DNA from: Bacilli bacterium
GTDB lineage: Bacteria; Bacillota_I; Bacilli_A; RF39; UBA660
DNA: 46,660 nt
Direction: 5' to 3'
NCBI GenBank assembly: GCA_017626405.1
Contig: JAGAIS010000002.1
Coordinates: 126,189 to 172,848 of the forward strand
Of the stretch, positions 26,301 to 36,258 are shown piece by piece. Made by a program: the position numbers and the translations under genes. The notes beneath the pieces are model-generated. The model was not told where the DNA came from and made no database searches. It saw only the letters and a program-made list of their open reading frames with translations. How positions within the stretch are numbered: position 1 is the first letter of the stretch; each line of letters opens with the position of its first letter.

Positions 26301-29069
26301 TTATCAAAAGATGCAAAACCAAATATCAATAAAGATGCGATTGAAGAATCGATTAAGAAAGCACAATCTAATGGAGTGGAATTAAGTCATATTGATATTA
26401 AAGTGTTGAAGTATATCTATGCTCTAAGTTATACTCCAAGTATAAAAATCACTTCTTCTAATATCACATCAATATATCAATTTGATAAAAAAGGCGATTT
26501 AGAAGATAATATGAAAAAAGATGAAAATGAGAAAAAATATATAATTGATTCATCTTTGAGAAAGTTACAAATAGCTAACTTAGTTACTGTAAACTATAGT
26601 GATGGTACATATTCATTAGTCAAAAAGCCAGCAAAACAAGTATCTATTGGTGGAGGTCACATTCCAAATCAATTCTTTAGAACTACAAATGAAATGATAG
26701 GAGAATTTGCTTGGTTAAAAGATGATGAGTTAGTTAGAGAGATTGTCATTGAAAATCCAAATAAGATTATAGATGAGTTAGAGGAGATTGAGGTAGTAGT
26801 ATTCCCTGATAAACCTTTCTCACCAATTATTGAACATTCGCAAGAGACATGTCGTGATTTAGTTTATGAAAAAGCTCATAGTATGTATGGTGATCCTTTA
26901 CCAAGAAATATCGAAGAGAGAATTGCTCAAGAGTTTTATGGAGATAAAATTAATGCTTTAGTAATTGAGCAGATGAAAATCGATTATCCGGAACTATCTG
27001 ATGAGGAAATTGATGAAAAGTTTCCAACATATTTGCATAATGTAATAATGAGTGGATATGACGGAGTAGTAGATCTTAAAAAGAATCAAATATTGCGAAA
27101 TGAAGAAATGGAAGAGGATGCGGCAAGAGAGAGAGCAAAAGCCGAATTAACTGGTATAATTGGTGGAGGATTCGACGTTATTTACTTAATTGCTCAAAAA
27201 CTAGTTAAGCATTCGAATGATGATGGATATCTCGTTGGATCTCGTGGATCAGTAGGTTCTTCATTTGTAGCTTCAATGATGGGTATAACAGAGTGTAATT
27301 GTTTACCCGCCCATTATTATTGTCCAAATTGCCAACATAATGAATTTAATGATGCTGAAGGTCATCCTCTAGCAGAAAATTATCCTAGTGGATACGATTT
27401 ACCAGCAAAAAACTGTCCTGAATGTGGAAGTCTAATGGTACATCAAGGAAACGATATGCCTTTTGCAACATTTCTAGGATTTGCAGGAGAGAAAGTTCCA
27501 GATATCGACCTTAACTTCTCGGGGGATAATCAAGCTAGTGCACACGAATATACTAAAGTTTTATTCGGTACTGATAACGTATATCGTGCCGGTACAATTG
27601 GAACAGTTGCCGATAAGACAGCGTTCGGTTATGTTCAAGGTTATTTTGAAGAGAAAACATACAATGATTTAAAAATTGAGTGTTCTTCTTTGGGACTAGA
27701 TTTGATAAATAAAGATGAGTTAAAGAAAAAAGGTATTATTAAATGTAATATTAGAACTCCGGAAGTTGAAAGACTTTCTGTTGGATGTACGGGAGTTAAG
27801 AGAACAACGGGTCAACATCCTGGAGGTATCGTAGTTGTTCCTGGATACAAGGATATTTGGGATTTTACACCTTTTCAATATCCTGCTGATGATCCTCTAT
27901 CAGCTTGGCGTACAACTCACTTTGACTATCATAAAATTGAGGCCGATCTTTTAAAACTTGATATTCTTGGTCACGATGATCCGACAGTACTTAGAATGCT
28001 TCAGGATTTATCGGGAATTGATGTAACTCAAATAGATTTAGGAGATCCCGATACAATGAAAATATTTACTGGTCCAGAAGTATTAGGAGTCGAAAAAGAT
28101 CGACTTCGTGGGTTAACGGATAAGAATGGAAGAAAATACTGTCCAACGGGAACTTTAGGTGTCCCTGAATTCGGTACATCATTTCTTCTTGGAATGCTCG
28201 AAGAGACAAAACCTACAACATTTGCCGAACTCATTAAAATATCTGGTCTATCACATGGAACTGACGTTTGGTTGGGAAATGCTCGTGACTTATGTACTCC
28301 TGATGAAAATGGCAATATTTTAGTACCATTCAAAAATGTTATTGGATGTCGTGATGATATCATGGTTAACTTAATCCAAATGGGACTTCCTGCCGGACGA
28401 GCATTTAAAATAATGGAATTCGTTCGTAAGGGAAAGCCAAGTAAAGATCCTGGTACTTGGAAAGAGTTTGCTGAAGAAATGCGCAAGTACAATGTACCTG
28501 AATGGTATATAGAATCATGTCGTAAAATTAAATACATGTTCCCAAAAGCTCATGCTACAGCCTATGTAACAAGTGCATTTAGAATAGCATGGTTTAAAGT
28601 TCATCATCCAATTTGGTATTATTGTGCATACCTTTCAATAAGACGCGATCAATTTGATGTTAATTCAATGTGTCGTGGCGAGGATGCAATTCGTGATAAG
28701 ATTGATGAAATAGATGCTAAAGGCAATCAGGCAAGTAATAAAGAAATCGATACAAGAGATACTTTATGTATTTGTCTAGAGATGGTAGCTCGTGGATTCT
28801 ATTTCAAAAATATTGATATTGAAAAAAGTGATGCCAAGAAGTTTGTTATTACCGAAGATCAAAAAGGCTTAATAATTCCTTTTAGAGCTTTAGATGGACT
28901 TGGTGAAAACGTTGCTTATTCAATTGTTAAAGCAAGAGAAGAGGCTCCATTTATATCACAGGAAGACTTACAAAAGCGTGGAAAGGTTAACCAATCTGCA
29001 ATCGATAAATTAAAAGCCTTAGGTTGTCTTTCAAACTTGAGTGAATCAAATCAATTGTCATTGTTTTAA
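23319..29069 (+). CDS. polC: DNA polymerase III alpha subunit, PolC type, with several insertions
   Basis: PolC is the Firmicutes replicase with built-in proofreading. Domains by approximate residue: N-terminal domain (1-200), OB fold (210-300), PHP part 1 (ELHSHTMMSQMDG near 315), DnaQ exonuclease (FDTETTGF near 452, HNAKFDKSMLDMA), PHP part 2 (HDGLKNLFKIISFA near 845; GDVHNLNESDRLY near 962), palm (GYLVSGSRGS-type GSRGSVGSSFVASM; PDIDLNFSG near 1391; LLKLDILGHDDPT near 1545), zinc motif (CPNC and CPEC), fingers (RTTGQHPGG), ending LSESNQLSLF. Bacillus PolC has 1437 residues; this has 1916. Against the Bacillus protein I place extra segments at about 592-712, 768-832, 990-1112 and after 1210 (about 65 residues), plus about 25 residues before VGCTGVKRT. 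The catalytic residues are intact. Confidence 0.96.
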   Translation: MDEKLLRFFKLVGYNDVIAFENAHLKDMVINKRENTWTLRINAKSIINLTSILNLKKLCIDGVDDVKHIYIEMNYEELASDSILEYFIHFLDEVISESPSLSGIDKDKIRVDDDVIIVEVASKIEETTLKRECKKIMNKMMELGIKGIEVSFIINESISNEIKDKIEKEKSEVVVPKIVSTEDKPKWMAKKKVEYQREGVVPISSITQDENAVNIEAYIFGSEFNQLTKKDGTPLYLVTLKISDNTSSILAKTFASDEDEFIKFGKELKTGSWFHFTGQVRYDDYAKDLVFQMRDYEPIDSQEVKRKDDAKEKRVELHSHTMMSQMDGVIDEVKLVKTAMNWGHAGIAITDHDCCQAFPHIFDEVTKFNKSRKKELDAKIKENEETLESIKESGNEEGIAELEKFISDLKEEKANFKPFKAGYGVELDLCESTLNVVFNPNKTPIKDQIFVVFDTETTGFNAGLGDSMIEIGGVKIKNGEVVDRFDELINPGHHIDEQITRVTNISDDDVKDADNEENVTKRFKDWIEDLPLVAHNAKFDKSMLDMAYYKYDLGTLDNPIIDTLMLSRIINRDLKKHSLKALGKFYGIDTGEADEEEEESNDISVSSIKFDADNEQEIEDILVDGESILKTHDVEYQESDITTEQMINKVRHEHYIDTIYKASKTEKVNIEVKLHDGYELVDFNSEYHLHPAENACTFSYMTQFGVKTFSINIYVGQHHGADVDSENTGYIFNKMLKQIEGIETIEELNDLGLLERTAFENNPKLLNNIGELCTYKNYVRKLEEDEEAPVGFGFPFEKYNNKNYVWRFKWCHEDNLQMYENIPAKTFIENSANIFSPTKHITFIAKNHDGLKNLFKIISFANTNYIQRNARIPRKLVNEYRDGILVGSSCLNGEIFDIAKTRCESDLIEAMKFYDYIEIQPLENYMHLIKSHDINNIDHLKNLIRKIIKCAKKIDKMIVATGDVHNLNESDRLYREIIVNQNVPGKGRHPLAKYLSKDAKPNINKDAIEESIKKAQSNGVELSHIDIKVLKYIYALSYTPSIKITSSNITSIYQFDKKGDLEDNMKKDENEKKYIIDSSLRKLQIANLVTVNYSDGTYSLVKKPAKQVSIGGGHIPNQFFRTTNEMIGEFAWLKDDELVREIVIENPNKIIDELEEIEVVVFPDKPFSPIIEHSQETCRDLVYEKAHSMYGDPLPRNIEERIAQEFYGDKINALVIEQMKIDYPELSDEEIDEKFPTYLHNVIMSGYDGVVDLKKNQILRNEEMEEDAARERAKAELTGIIGGGFDVIYLIAQKLVKHSNDDGYLVGSRGSVGSSFVASMMGITECNCLPAHYYCPNCQHNEFNDAEGHPLAENYPSGYDLPAKNCPECGSLMVHQGNDMPFATFLGFAGEKVPDIDLNFSGDNQASAHEYTKVLFGTDNVYRAGTIGTVADKTAFGYVQGYFEEKTYNDLKIECSSLGLDLINKDELKKKGIIKCNIRTPEVERLSVGCTGVKRTTGQHPGGIVVVPGYKDIWDFTPFQYPADDPLSAWRTTHFDYHKIEADLLKLDILGHDDPTVLRMLQDLSGIDVTQIDLGDPDTMKIFTGPEVLGVEKDRLRGLTDKNGRKYCPTGTLGVPEFGTSFLLGMLEETKPTTFAELIKISGLSHGTDVWLGNARDLCTPDENGNILVPFKNVIGCRDDIMVNLIQMGLPAGRAFKIMEFVRKGKPSKDPGTWKEFAEEMRKYNVPEWYIESCRKIKYMFPKAHATAYVTSAFRIAWFKVHHPIWYYCAYLSIRRDQFDVNSMCRGEDAIRDKIDEIDAKGNQASNKEIDTRDTLCICLEMVARGFYFKNIDIEKSDAKKFVITEDQKGLIIPFRALDGLGENVAYSIVKAREEAPFISQEDLQKRGKVNQSAIDKLKALGCLSNLSESNQLSLF

Positions 29070-29077
29070 TACATATT

Positions 29078-29106
29078 AAAAGACTTCAAATTTGAAGTCT
29101 TTTTTT
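29078..29106. terminator. Terminator between polC and the YjcZ-like gene
   Basis: AAAAGACTTC (29078-29087), loop AAATTT, GAAGTCTTTT (29094-29103), T-run to 29106. The A- and T-tracts on both sides let it serve polC and the convergent small gene, whose stop (29105-29107) touches it. Confidence 0.85.
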
Positions 29107-29290
29107 AATCGTTATTATTGTATCCTGTCCAACCAGCACCAATAATTATAACTAATAGAATGAATAATACAATCCATAAAGCTGCGCCCCATGAGTATCC
29201 ACCATTAGTATACCCTGCATATCCGGGATTTTGCATGCAGCAAGGATTTGAGTTCATTCCATATGCTCCATTATATCCGTAGTAGTACAT
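29105..29290 (-). CDS. YjcZ-like Gly/Tyr-rich small membrane protein
   Basis: A 61-aa protein with a Gly/Tyr/Asn-rich head (MYYYGYNGAYGMNSNP, two adjacent Cys at 17-18) and one hydrophobic helix (AALWIVLFILLVIIIGAGW, about 36-54), then a short polar tail. This composition is that of YjcZ/YjcZ_2 mini-proteins, which in Bacillus are associated with sporulation. The SD AAAGGAGG is one of the strongest in the window, so the protein is probably abundant. The frame is convergent with polC and divergent from ruvA. Family assignment rests on composition and layout, not on a motif. Confidence 0.72.
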   Translation of the reverse strand: MYYYGYNGAYGMNSNPCCMQNPGYAGYTNGGYSWGAALWIVLFILLVIIIGAGWTGYNNND

Positions 29291-29421
29291 GAATAAACCT
29301 CCTTTATCTAATATAGTTTATTAATGATGTTTGAATTTTGACATTATATTTTTTAAAAATAATTTAAAAAATATATAAAATAAACAAATGTATGATATAA
29401 TCTTTATAGGATGGTGATAGA

Positions 29422-29970
29422 ATGTACAGTTATATGGAGGGAATTGTAACAGAAGTAAATGTTAATTCCATTGTACTAGAAGTATCAGGAATAGGATATA
29501 ATATATTTGTTTCTAATCCATACCAATTTGAAACGGGAAATAAATATAAAATATATTTATATAACTATATTAGAGAAGATGAAAACTCTCTATATGGATT
29601 TAAGACAAAAGAAGAAAAAGAGTTGTTTTTAAGGTTAATTAATGTTAAGGGACTTGGTCCAAAAGTAGCATCTAATTTCTTTGCAACGGGTTCAGTATCG
29701 GGAATAGTTGATGCTATTGAAAGACAAAATTTAATTTATTTAACTAAGTTTCCTAAAGTTGGAGATAAGTTAGCTAGACAAATAATTTTAGATTTAAAGG
29801 GCAAACTTGTGAAAACTGATGAAAATGTCAATAGTAATAGCGAACTTGTATCAGTACTTGAAAACTTGGGATATAAGACTCCTGATATTAAGAGAGTTTT
29901 ACCAAATATTGATGTTTCAGCACCTTTAGAAACACAGATTAAAGAAGCATTAAAGTTAATGTTAAAATAA
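29422..29970 (+). CDS. ruvA: Holliday junction branch migration protein RuvA
   Basis: RuvA binds four-way junctions and recruits the RuvB motor. The 182-aa product has the N-terminal OB fold (MEGIVTEVNVNSIVLEVSGIGYNIF), two helix-hairpin-helix motifs (LINVKGLGPKVASNF and FPKVGDKLARQIILDL) and the C-terminal RuvB-binding domain (ENLGYKTPDIKRVL). A TATAAT -10 lies at 29396-29401 and the SD is GGATGGTGAT. It is 35 bases from ruvB. Confidence 0.95.
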   Translation: MYSYMEGIVTEVNVNSIVLEVSGIGYNIFVSNPYQFETGNKYKIYLYNYIREDENSLYGFKTKEEKELFLRLINVKGLGPKVASNFFATGSVSGIVDAIERQNLIYLTKFPKVGDKLARQIILDLKGKLVKTDENVNSNSELVSVLENLGYKTPDIKRVLPNIDVSAPLETQIKEALKLMLK

Positions 29971-30005
29971 TCTATTATAATAAAAAAGATTAAGGAGATG
30001 AACTA

Positions 30006-31007
30006 ATGGATAGAATAATTACTAATGAAATATTAGATGAAGATATTACTGATGATAATATTCGTCCTGCCAGTTTAGATGAATATGTTGGTCAAGAAGA
30101 AGTAAAAGAGAATATGCGTATATTTATTGAAGCGGCCAAGATGAGAAATGAACCGCTTGACCATGTACTTCTTTATGGTCCTCCAGGATTAGGTAAGACG
30201 ACGCTTGCTCATATTATTGCTAACGAACTAGGTAGTAATTTAAAAACTAGTAGTGGGCCAGCAATTGAAAAAAGTGGTGATTTAGCTGCCGTACTATCAA
30301 CTCTTGAACCGGGCGATGTATTATTTATTGATGAAATACATCGAATGCCTAAATTTATTGAAGAGATTCTTTATCCGGCAATGGAAGACTTTGAACTCGA
30401 TATTGTAGTAGGCAGTGAGGGATCGAGTAGAAGTATTAAAATAGATTTACCTCCATTTACATTAGTTGGAGCAACAACTCGTGCTGGAGATATATCAAGT
30501 CCATTAAGAGATCGCTTTGGAATCGTAAATAAATTGAATTATTACAATGAAGAAGAATTAATGGGAATTATTAAAAGAACTAGTAGAGTATTGGGAATGG
30601 ATATTACAGATGGTGCAGCTAAGGAACTAGCGTGTCGAAGTCGCAAAACTCCAAGAATAGCAAACAGATTATTTAAGCGAGTTCGTGATTTTGCAGCTGT
30701 TATTGGCAATGGAGTAATAGATGAGAGTATTACTAAAGAAGCACTAGATAGATTACACGTTGATAAATATGGATTAGACCAAGTTGATATTGAATATCTA
30801 ACTAGTCTAATAACTAAGTTCAATGGGGGACCTGTTGGAGTCGAAACTATTGCATCTTCTATCGGCGAAGAAGTATCTACTCTAGAAGATGTCGTTGAGC
30901 CATATTTAATGCAAGAAGGATTTATCAAGAGAACTCCTAGAGGTCGAGTAGCAACTGAAAAAGCATATGCTCATTTAAAAATAAATAATCAAGATACTTT
31001 ATTTTAA
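30006..31007 (+). CDS. ruvB: Holliday junction branch migration helicase RuvB
   Basis: RuvB is the AAA+ ring motor that drives branch migration with RuvA. The 333-aa product shows [18 protein letters not shown], Walker [15 protein letters not shown], Walker [12 protein letters not shown], sensor 1 [20 protein letters not shown] and the winged-helix C-terminus ([16 protein letters not shown]). Length and motifs are standard. A terminator follows directly. Confidence 0.97.
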   Translation: MDRIITNEILDEDITDDNIRPASLDEYVGQEEVKENMRIFIEAAKMRNEPLDHVLLYGPPGLGKTTLAHIIANELGSNLKTSSGPAIEKSGDLAAVLSTLEPGDVLFIDEIHRMPKFIEEILYPAMEDFELDIVVGSEGSSRSIKIDLPPFTLVGATTRAGDISSPLRDRFGIVNKLNYYNEEELMGIIKRTSRVLGMDITDGAAKELACRSRKTPRIANRLFKRVRDFAAVIGNGVIDESITKEALDRLHVDKYGLDQVDIEYLTSLITKFNGGPVGVETIASSIGEEVSTLEDVVEPYLMQEGFIKRTPRGRVATEKAYAHLKINNQDTLF

Positions 31008-31009
31008 CT

Positions 31010-31033
31010 AAAACATCTTATAGATGTTTTTTT
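31010..31033 (+). terminator. Terminator of ruvAB
   Basis: AAAACATCT (31010-31018), loop TAT, AGATGTTTT (31022-31030), T-run to 31033. Confidence 0.85.
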
Positions 31034-31086
31034 ATGGTAAAAAAATGGTTTATCTTGTATAATAAGTAAAGAAAGAAGTGGGTAAT

Positions 31087-32115
31087 GTGAAAACAGAAGA
31101 TTTTGATTATTATTTACCTGAAGAATTAATAGCTCAGCATCCATTAATTAATCGAAGTTCATCAAGATTAATGGTTGTGCATAAGAAGAGTGGGTTAATT
31201 GAACATAGACATTTTACTGATATAATAGATTATTTAAATAAAGGCGACGCCTTAGTAATAAATGATTCTAGAGTTATTCCAGCAAGGTTAATTGGAGAAA
31301 AAGAAGAAACAAAAGCTGTAATTGAAATTCTTTTACTTAAAAATATAAAAGAAGATATTTGGGAGTGCTTATCCAAACCACAAAAGAGATTACATGTTGG
31401 AACAATTGTCACTTTTGGAGATGGAAGATTAAAAGCAAAAGTATTGGAAATATTAAATGATGGTATTACTCATGTAGAACTCATTTATGATGGAATTCTC
31501 CTAGAAGTCTTAGAATCGCTTGGTACTATGCCTCTTCCACCATATATTCATGAAAAGTTAGAAAATCCTGAAAGATACCAAACTGTATACGCTCGTGTTC
31601 CAGGTTCTGCTGCTGCACCTACTGCAGGTCTTCATTTTACCGAAGAACTATTAGAAAAGATAAAGAATAAGGGAGTAGAAATAATCCATGTAACATTACA
31701 TGTTGGTTTGGGTACATTTAGACCTGTATCTGAAGAAAATATTGAAGATCACGAAATGCATACAGAAACATATTATCTAAGTGAAGATGCAGCTAATAAA
31801 TTGAATGAAATAAAGAAAAATAATGGCAAAATTTTTGCTGTTGGTACTACATCAACTAGAGTACTTGAGACAAATAGAAGCCTATTTAGTGAATTTACAC
31901 CGGAAGTTAGAGATACTAATATATATATAATCCCCGGATATGAGTTTAAAGGAATAGATAATTTAATTACTAATTTTCATTTGCCAAAGAGCACTTTAAT
32001 TATGCTAGTTAGTGCACTTGCTGGAAGAGAACTCATTTTGAAAGCTTATAATGAAGCTGTCAAAGAGAAATATCGTTTCTTCTCATTTGGAGATGCAATG
32101 CTTATAATTGACTAA
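31087..32115 (+). CDS. queA: S-adenosylmethionine:tRNA ribosyltransferase-isomerase
   Basis: QueA adds the ribosyl part of SAM to preQ1 in tRNA, giving epoxyqueuosine at G34. The 342-aa product starts at GTG 31087 as [18 protein letters not shown] after Met; this matches the usual QueA N-terminus and length, whereas the in-frame GTG at 31078 adds three residues. Motifs include [39 protein letters not shown], and [16 protein letters not shown]. Tgt is encoded nearby on the same strand, as in most Firmicutes, with one unknown gene between. TATAAT at 31058-31063 is the likely -10. Confidence 0.95.
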   Translation: MKTEDFDYYLPEELIAQHPLINRSSSRLMVVHKKSGLIEHRHFTDIIDYLNKGDALVINDSRVIPARLIGEKEETKAVIEILLLKNIKEDIWECLSKPQKRLHVGTIVTFGDGRLKAKVLEILNDGITHVELIYDGILLEVLESLGTMPLPPYIHEKLENPERYQTVYARVPGSAAAPTAGLHFTEELLEKIKNKGVEIIHVTLHVGLGTFRPVSEENIEDHEMHTETYYLSEDAANKLNEIKKNNGKIFAVGTTSTRVLETNRSLFSEFTPEVRDTNIYIIPGYEFKGIDNLITNFHLPKSTLIMLVSALAGRELILKAYNEAVKEKYRFFSFGDAMLIID

Positions 32116-32160
32116 TAGTATTATAAGTGGTATAGTAGTTCACAATTAAAGAGGTGTAAT

Positions 32161-34110
<1,950 letters not shown>

Positions 34111-34112
<2 letters not shown>

Positions 34113-34142
34113 AAAATTCATATTTTAATATGAATTTTTTTT
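34111..34142. terminator. Bidirectional terminator
   Basis: A near-perfect palindrome centred at 34125/34126 (AATTCATATT facing AATATGAATT) with A-tract and T-tract at its two ends. It ends the 103-aa gene and the convergent 296-aa gene. Confidence 0.8.
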
Positions 34143-35031
34143 AAAATAAAGTTAAGTTAATTGGATTATCAGGATTGTCTTCAGCAAATCTTCTTTCCGA
34201 TTCTATAAAATTTTTATTGTAAAATCCTAATTCTCTACGACATTCTGCACTTATTAAATCCCATTTACAATATTCATTATAAATATGAAGCGCTCTAAAT
34301 TCTTCATCTAGAACATACATCATAAAGATAAATAATTCTTTAATACTTTTTCCCGATATATTAATTATCGATTTTTGTTCTGATAATTGAAATAATAGAT
34401 CATTAAAACTAGGTACACCATATTTTTTCTTATAATCTCTAGCATTTTGAATAATTGTTTCTAATTCTTCATCAGATATTGATAAATTTACTTTTTCTAT
34501 AGGGTAAGTTCTAAAGAATTTATTTATAAAATCTTTCTTTATATTAAATTTTAATTCTTTAGATAAACATCTCTTAAAAAATACTAATTCATATTTGACT
34601 ATATATGGATCTGATATACCTATAATTTCGTGACATTTTGAAGAGAATTCTAAATTGGCATCAAGTTGACTATTTCTGATAAAATCATTTTCTTCTTTCT
34701 CAATATCTTCTCGATCAGTTGTATCAGATTCGAAATACAAATTTAGTAATTTTAACTCAGGATCAAAATATCTAATTATAAATAGTACTTTTTCATCATA
34801 AGTTAAATCTTTTTTATAATATAAGTAATTTAATAAATTCATATATTCTCTAGATTTAAAATTTCTCAAATAGAATGAAGTTTCTTCTATATGTGTATTC
34901 TTGTATTTTTGAATTAATTCATCTATTCTCTTAATTACATCTTCATTAATATCTCTAAAACCATTAAAATTCTTATAAATTGAATAAAACCTTTTTCTAG
35001 CAATACTATAATTATCGTTATAATATGACAT
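34141..35031 (-). CDS. Orphan helical protein
   Basis: I do not recognise this 296-aa protein. It is soluble, helical and charged, starting MSYYNDNYSIARKRFYSIYKNF. Several Tyr/Phe-rich helices with conserved-looking acidic pairs follow (LLFQLSEQKS, MYVLDEEFRALHIYNEY). No catalytic motif is seen. SD AGAGGGGG precedes the ATG and a well-formed promoter lies upstream, so it is expressed on its own. It lies between convergent and divergent neighbours. Confidence 0.75.
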   Translation of the reverse strand: MSYYNDNYSIARKRFYSIYKNFNGFRDINEDVIKRIDELIQKYKNTHIEETSFYLRNFKSREYMNLLNYLYYKKDLTYDEKVLFIIRYFDPELKLLNLYFESDTTDREDIEKEENDFIRNSQLDANLEFSSKCHEIIGISDPYIVKYELVFFKRCLSKELKFNIKKDFINKFFRTYPIEKVNLSISDEELETIIQNARDYKKKYGVPSFNDLLFQLSEQKSIINISGKSIKELFIFMMYVLDEEFRALHIYNEYCKWDLISAECRRELGFYNKNFIESERRFAEDNPDNPINLTLF

Positions 35032-35058
35032 AAAAATTCCCCCTCTTTAATAAAGTAT

Positions 35059-35087
35059 ATTATAATATTTAATCAATAATTTATCAA
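35059..35087 (-). promoter_or_regulatory. Promoter of the 296-aa orphan
   Basis: Minus strand TTGATA (35087-35082), 17-base spacer, TATAAT (35064-35059). It lies back to back with the rplS promoter. Confidence 0.7.
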
Positions 35088-35101
35088 GTTAAATTTATAT
35101 C

Positions 35102-35130
35102 TTGTATATTATTTAATAATATGTTAAAAT
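35102..35130 (+). promoter_or_regulatory. Promoter of rplS
   Basis: TTGTAT (35102-35107), 17-base spacer, TAAAAT (35125-35130). Confidence 0.55.
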
Positions 35131-35136
35131 ATATTT

Positions 35137-35215
35137 GCTTTTGTAAAAAGCTAAATGTAATCCGATGAATTTATTTATGATTATGTGGGTGTATATTATA
35201 GAAAGGAGTGGACTT
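35137..35215 (+). promoter_or_regulatory. Possible L19 leader
   Basis: The untranslated leader of rplS begins near a small hairpin GCTTTT-GTA-AAAAGC (35137-35152) and runs about 75 bases to the SD AAAGGAG. L19 leader RNAs are known upstream of rplS in Bacillus and thought to be autogenous control elements. The position fits; I cannot confirm the fold by eye. Confidence 0.35.
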
Positions 35216-35554
35216 ATGAATTTAGTAGATAAAGTTAATGCTAAATCTGTAAGAACTGATATTCCTGAATTTCGTGTTGGTGATACTGTAAGAGTAGATT
35301 ACAAGATCAAAGAAGGAAAAACAGAGAGAATTCAAGCATATGAAGGATTAGTTACTGCTATTAAAGGTGGTTCTATATCTAAATCATTCACTGTTAGAAA
35401 AAAATCTGGTGGAGTTGCTGTTAAAAGAATATTTAAAGTAAATTCTCCATTAATTGATTCAATAACAGTTGTTAGAAAAGGTATGGTACGTCGTGCTAAA
35501 CTTAACTTCATTGATGGAATGGAAAAGGAATACAAAGTAAAAGAAAGAAATTAA
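35216..35554 (+). CDS. rplS: Ribosomal protein L19 (bL19)
   Basis: bL19 sits at the interface of the two ribosomal subunits. The 112-aa product shows FRVGDTVRVDYKIKEG, RIQAYEGLVTAIKGG, SFTVRKKSGGVAVKRIF and VRRAKL. I chose ATG 35216 behind AAAGGAGTGGACTT; the open frame extends upstream into the leader but adds no family sequence. The 3' end is overlapped by a terminator. Confidence 0.97.
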   Translation: MNLVDKVNAKSVRTDIPEFRVGDTVRVDYKIKEGKTERIQAYEGLVTAIKGGSISKSFTVRKKSGGVAVKRIFKVNSPLIDSITVVRKGMVRRAKLNFIDGMEKEYKVKERN

Positions 35555-35568
35555 TCTTTCTTTTTTTC
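35540..35568 (+). terminator. Terminator of rplS, overlapping its 3' end
   Basis: AAAGAAAGA (35540-35548), loop AATTAA including the stop TAA, TCTTTCTTT (35555-35563), T-run. Confidence 0.8.
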
Positions 35569-35605
35569 TTTTATATTATATGTTATAATCTATATGGTGA
35601 TAATC

Positions 35606-36229
35606 ATGAAGACTAACAAGGAAATAGAAAACAAAAATAGAGAAGAAGAAGAGAATATAAAAAAGAATACAAAGAAGGCATCTTTTGATATCTTTCTATC
35701 TTATATGCCTTATATAATTATTATTGTTTTTATTCTTATTATTAGATTTTTTGTAGCCACACCGGTAAATGTTAATGGATCTAGTATGTATCCAACTTTA
35801 AAGAATAACGATTATATGATTTTATATAAATTGACGAAAAGAATGCGTGGAATTAATAGATTTGATATTGTAGTTATCAATACTGATTCAGGAAGAATAA
35901 TTAAAAGAGTTATTGGTCTTCCCGGAGAAAGAATTAAATATGCTATTGAGAAAAATGAAGATGGCGATGAAATAGGTGTATTATATATAAATGATAAAAA
36001 AGTTAAAGAAGACTTTATAGATGACATAGCAAAGAAAAATACATGTAATGATGACTGGATAATATGCAAATCAGAATATATTATTCCCGAAGGAGAATAC
36101 TTTGTTATGGGAGATAATAGGGGAAATTCAATAGATTCGAGAGTAATTGGAACAGTTGAAGATAAAGATATAAAAGGAATAGCAAGACTAAGAATATTCC
36201 CATTCAATAAATTTGGAAATGTTTACTAA
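35606..36229 (+). CDS. lepB: Signal peptidase I
   Basis: Type I signal peptidase removes signal peptides at the outer face of the membrane. The 207-aa product has a charged N-terminus, one anchor helix (about 34-50), the catalytic Ser60 in NGSSMYPTL, and the Lys100 general base in GRIIKRVIGLPGE; MGDNRGNSIDSR is box E. I chose ATG 35606, preceded by GGTGATAATC. The neighbour rplS is usual, but rbgA, often next to it, lies 10 kb further on. Confidence 0.95.
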   Translation: MKTNKEIENKNREEEENIKKNTKKASFDIFLSYMPYIIIIVFILIIRFFVATPVNVNGSSMYPTLKNNDYMILYKLTKRMRGINRFDIVVINTDSGRIIKRVIGLPGERIKYAIEKNEDGDEIGVLYINDKKVKEDFIDDIAKKNTCNDDWIICKSEYIIPEGEYFVMGDNRGNSIDSRVIGTVEDKDIKGIARLRIFPFNKFGNVY

Positions 36230-36258
36230 AAAAAAGAACTTATTAAAGTTCTTTTTTA
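36229..36258. terminator. Bidirectional terminator between lepB and capA
   Basis: AAAAAGAACTT (36231-36241), loop ATTA, AAGTTCTTTTT (36246-36256), A-tract and T-tract on both sides. It ends the lepB transcript and the convergent CapA-like transcript. Confidence 0.8.

Noticed and set aside
28028..28537. 169-aa minus-strand frame inside polC
   Set aside because: It covers conserved PolC palm/fingers coding sequence; no SD and no recognisable protein.
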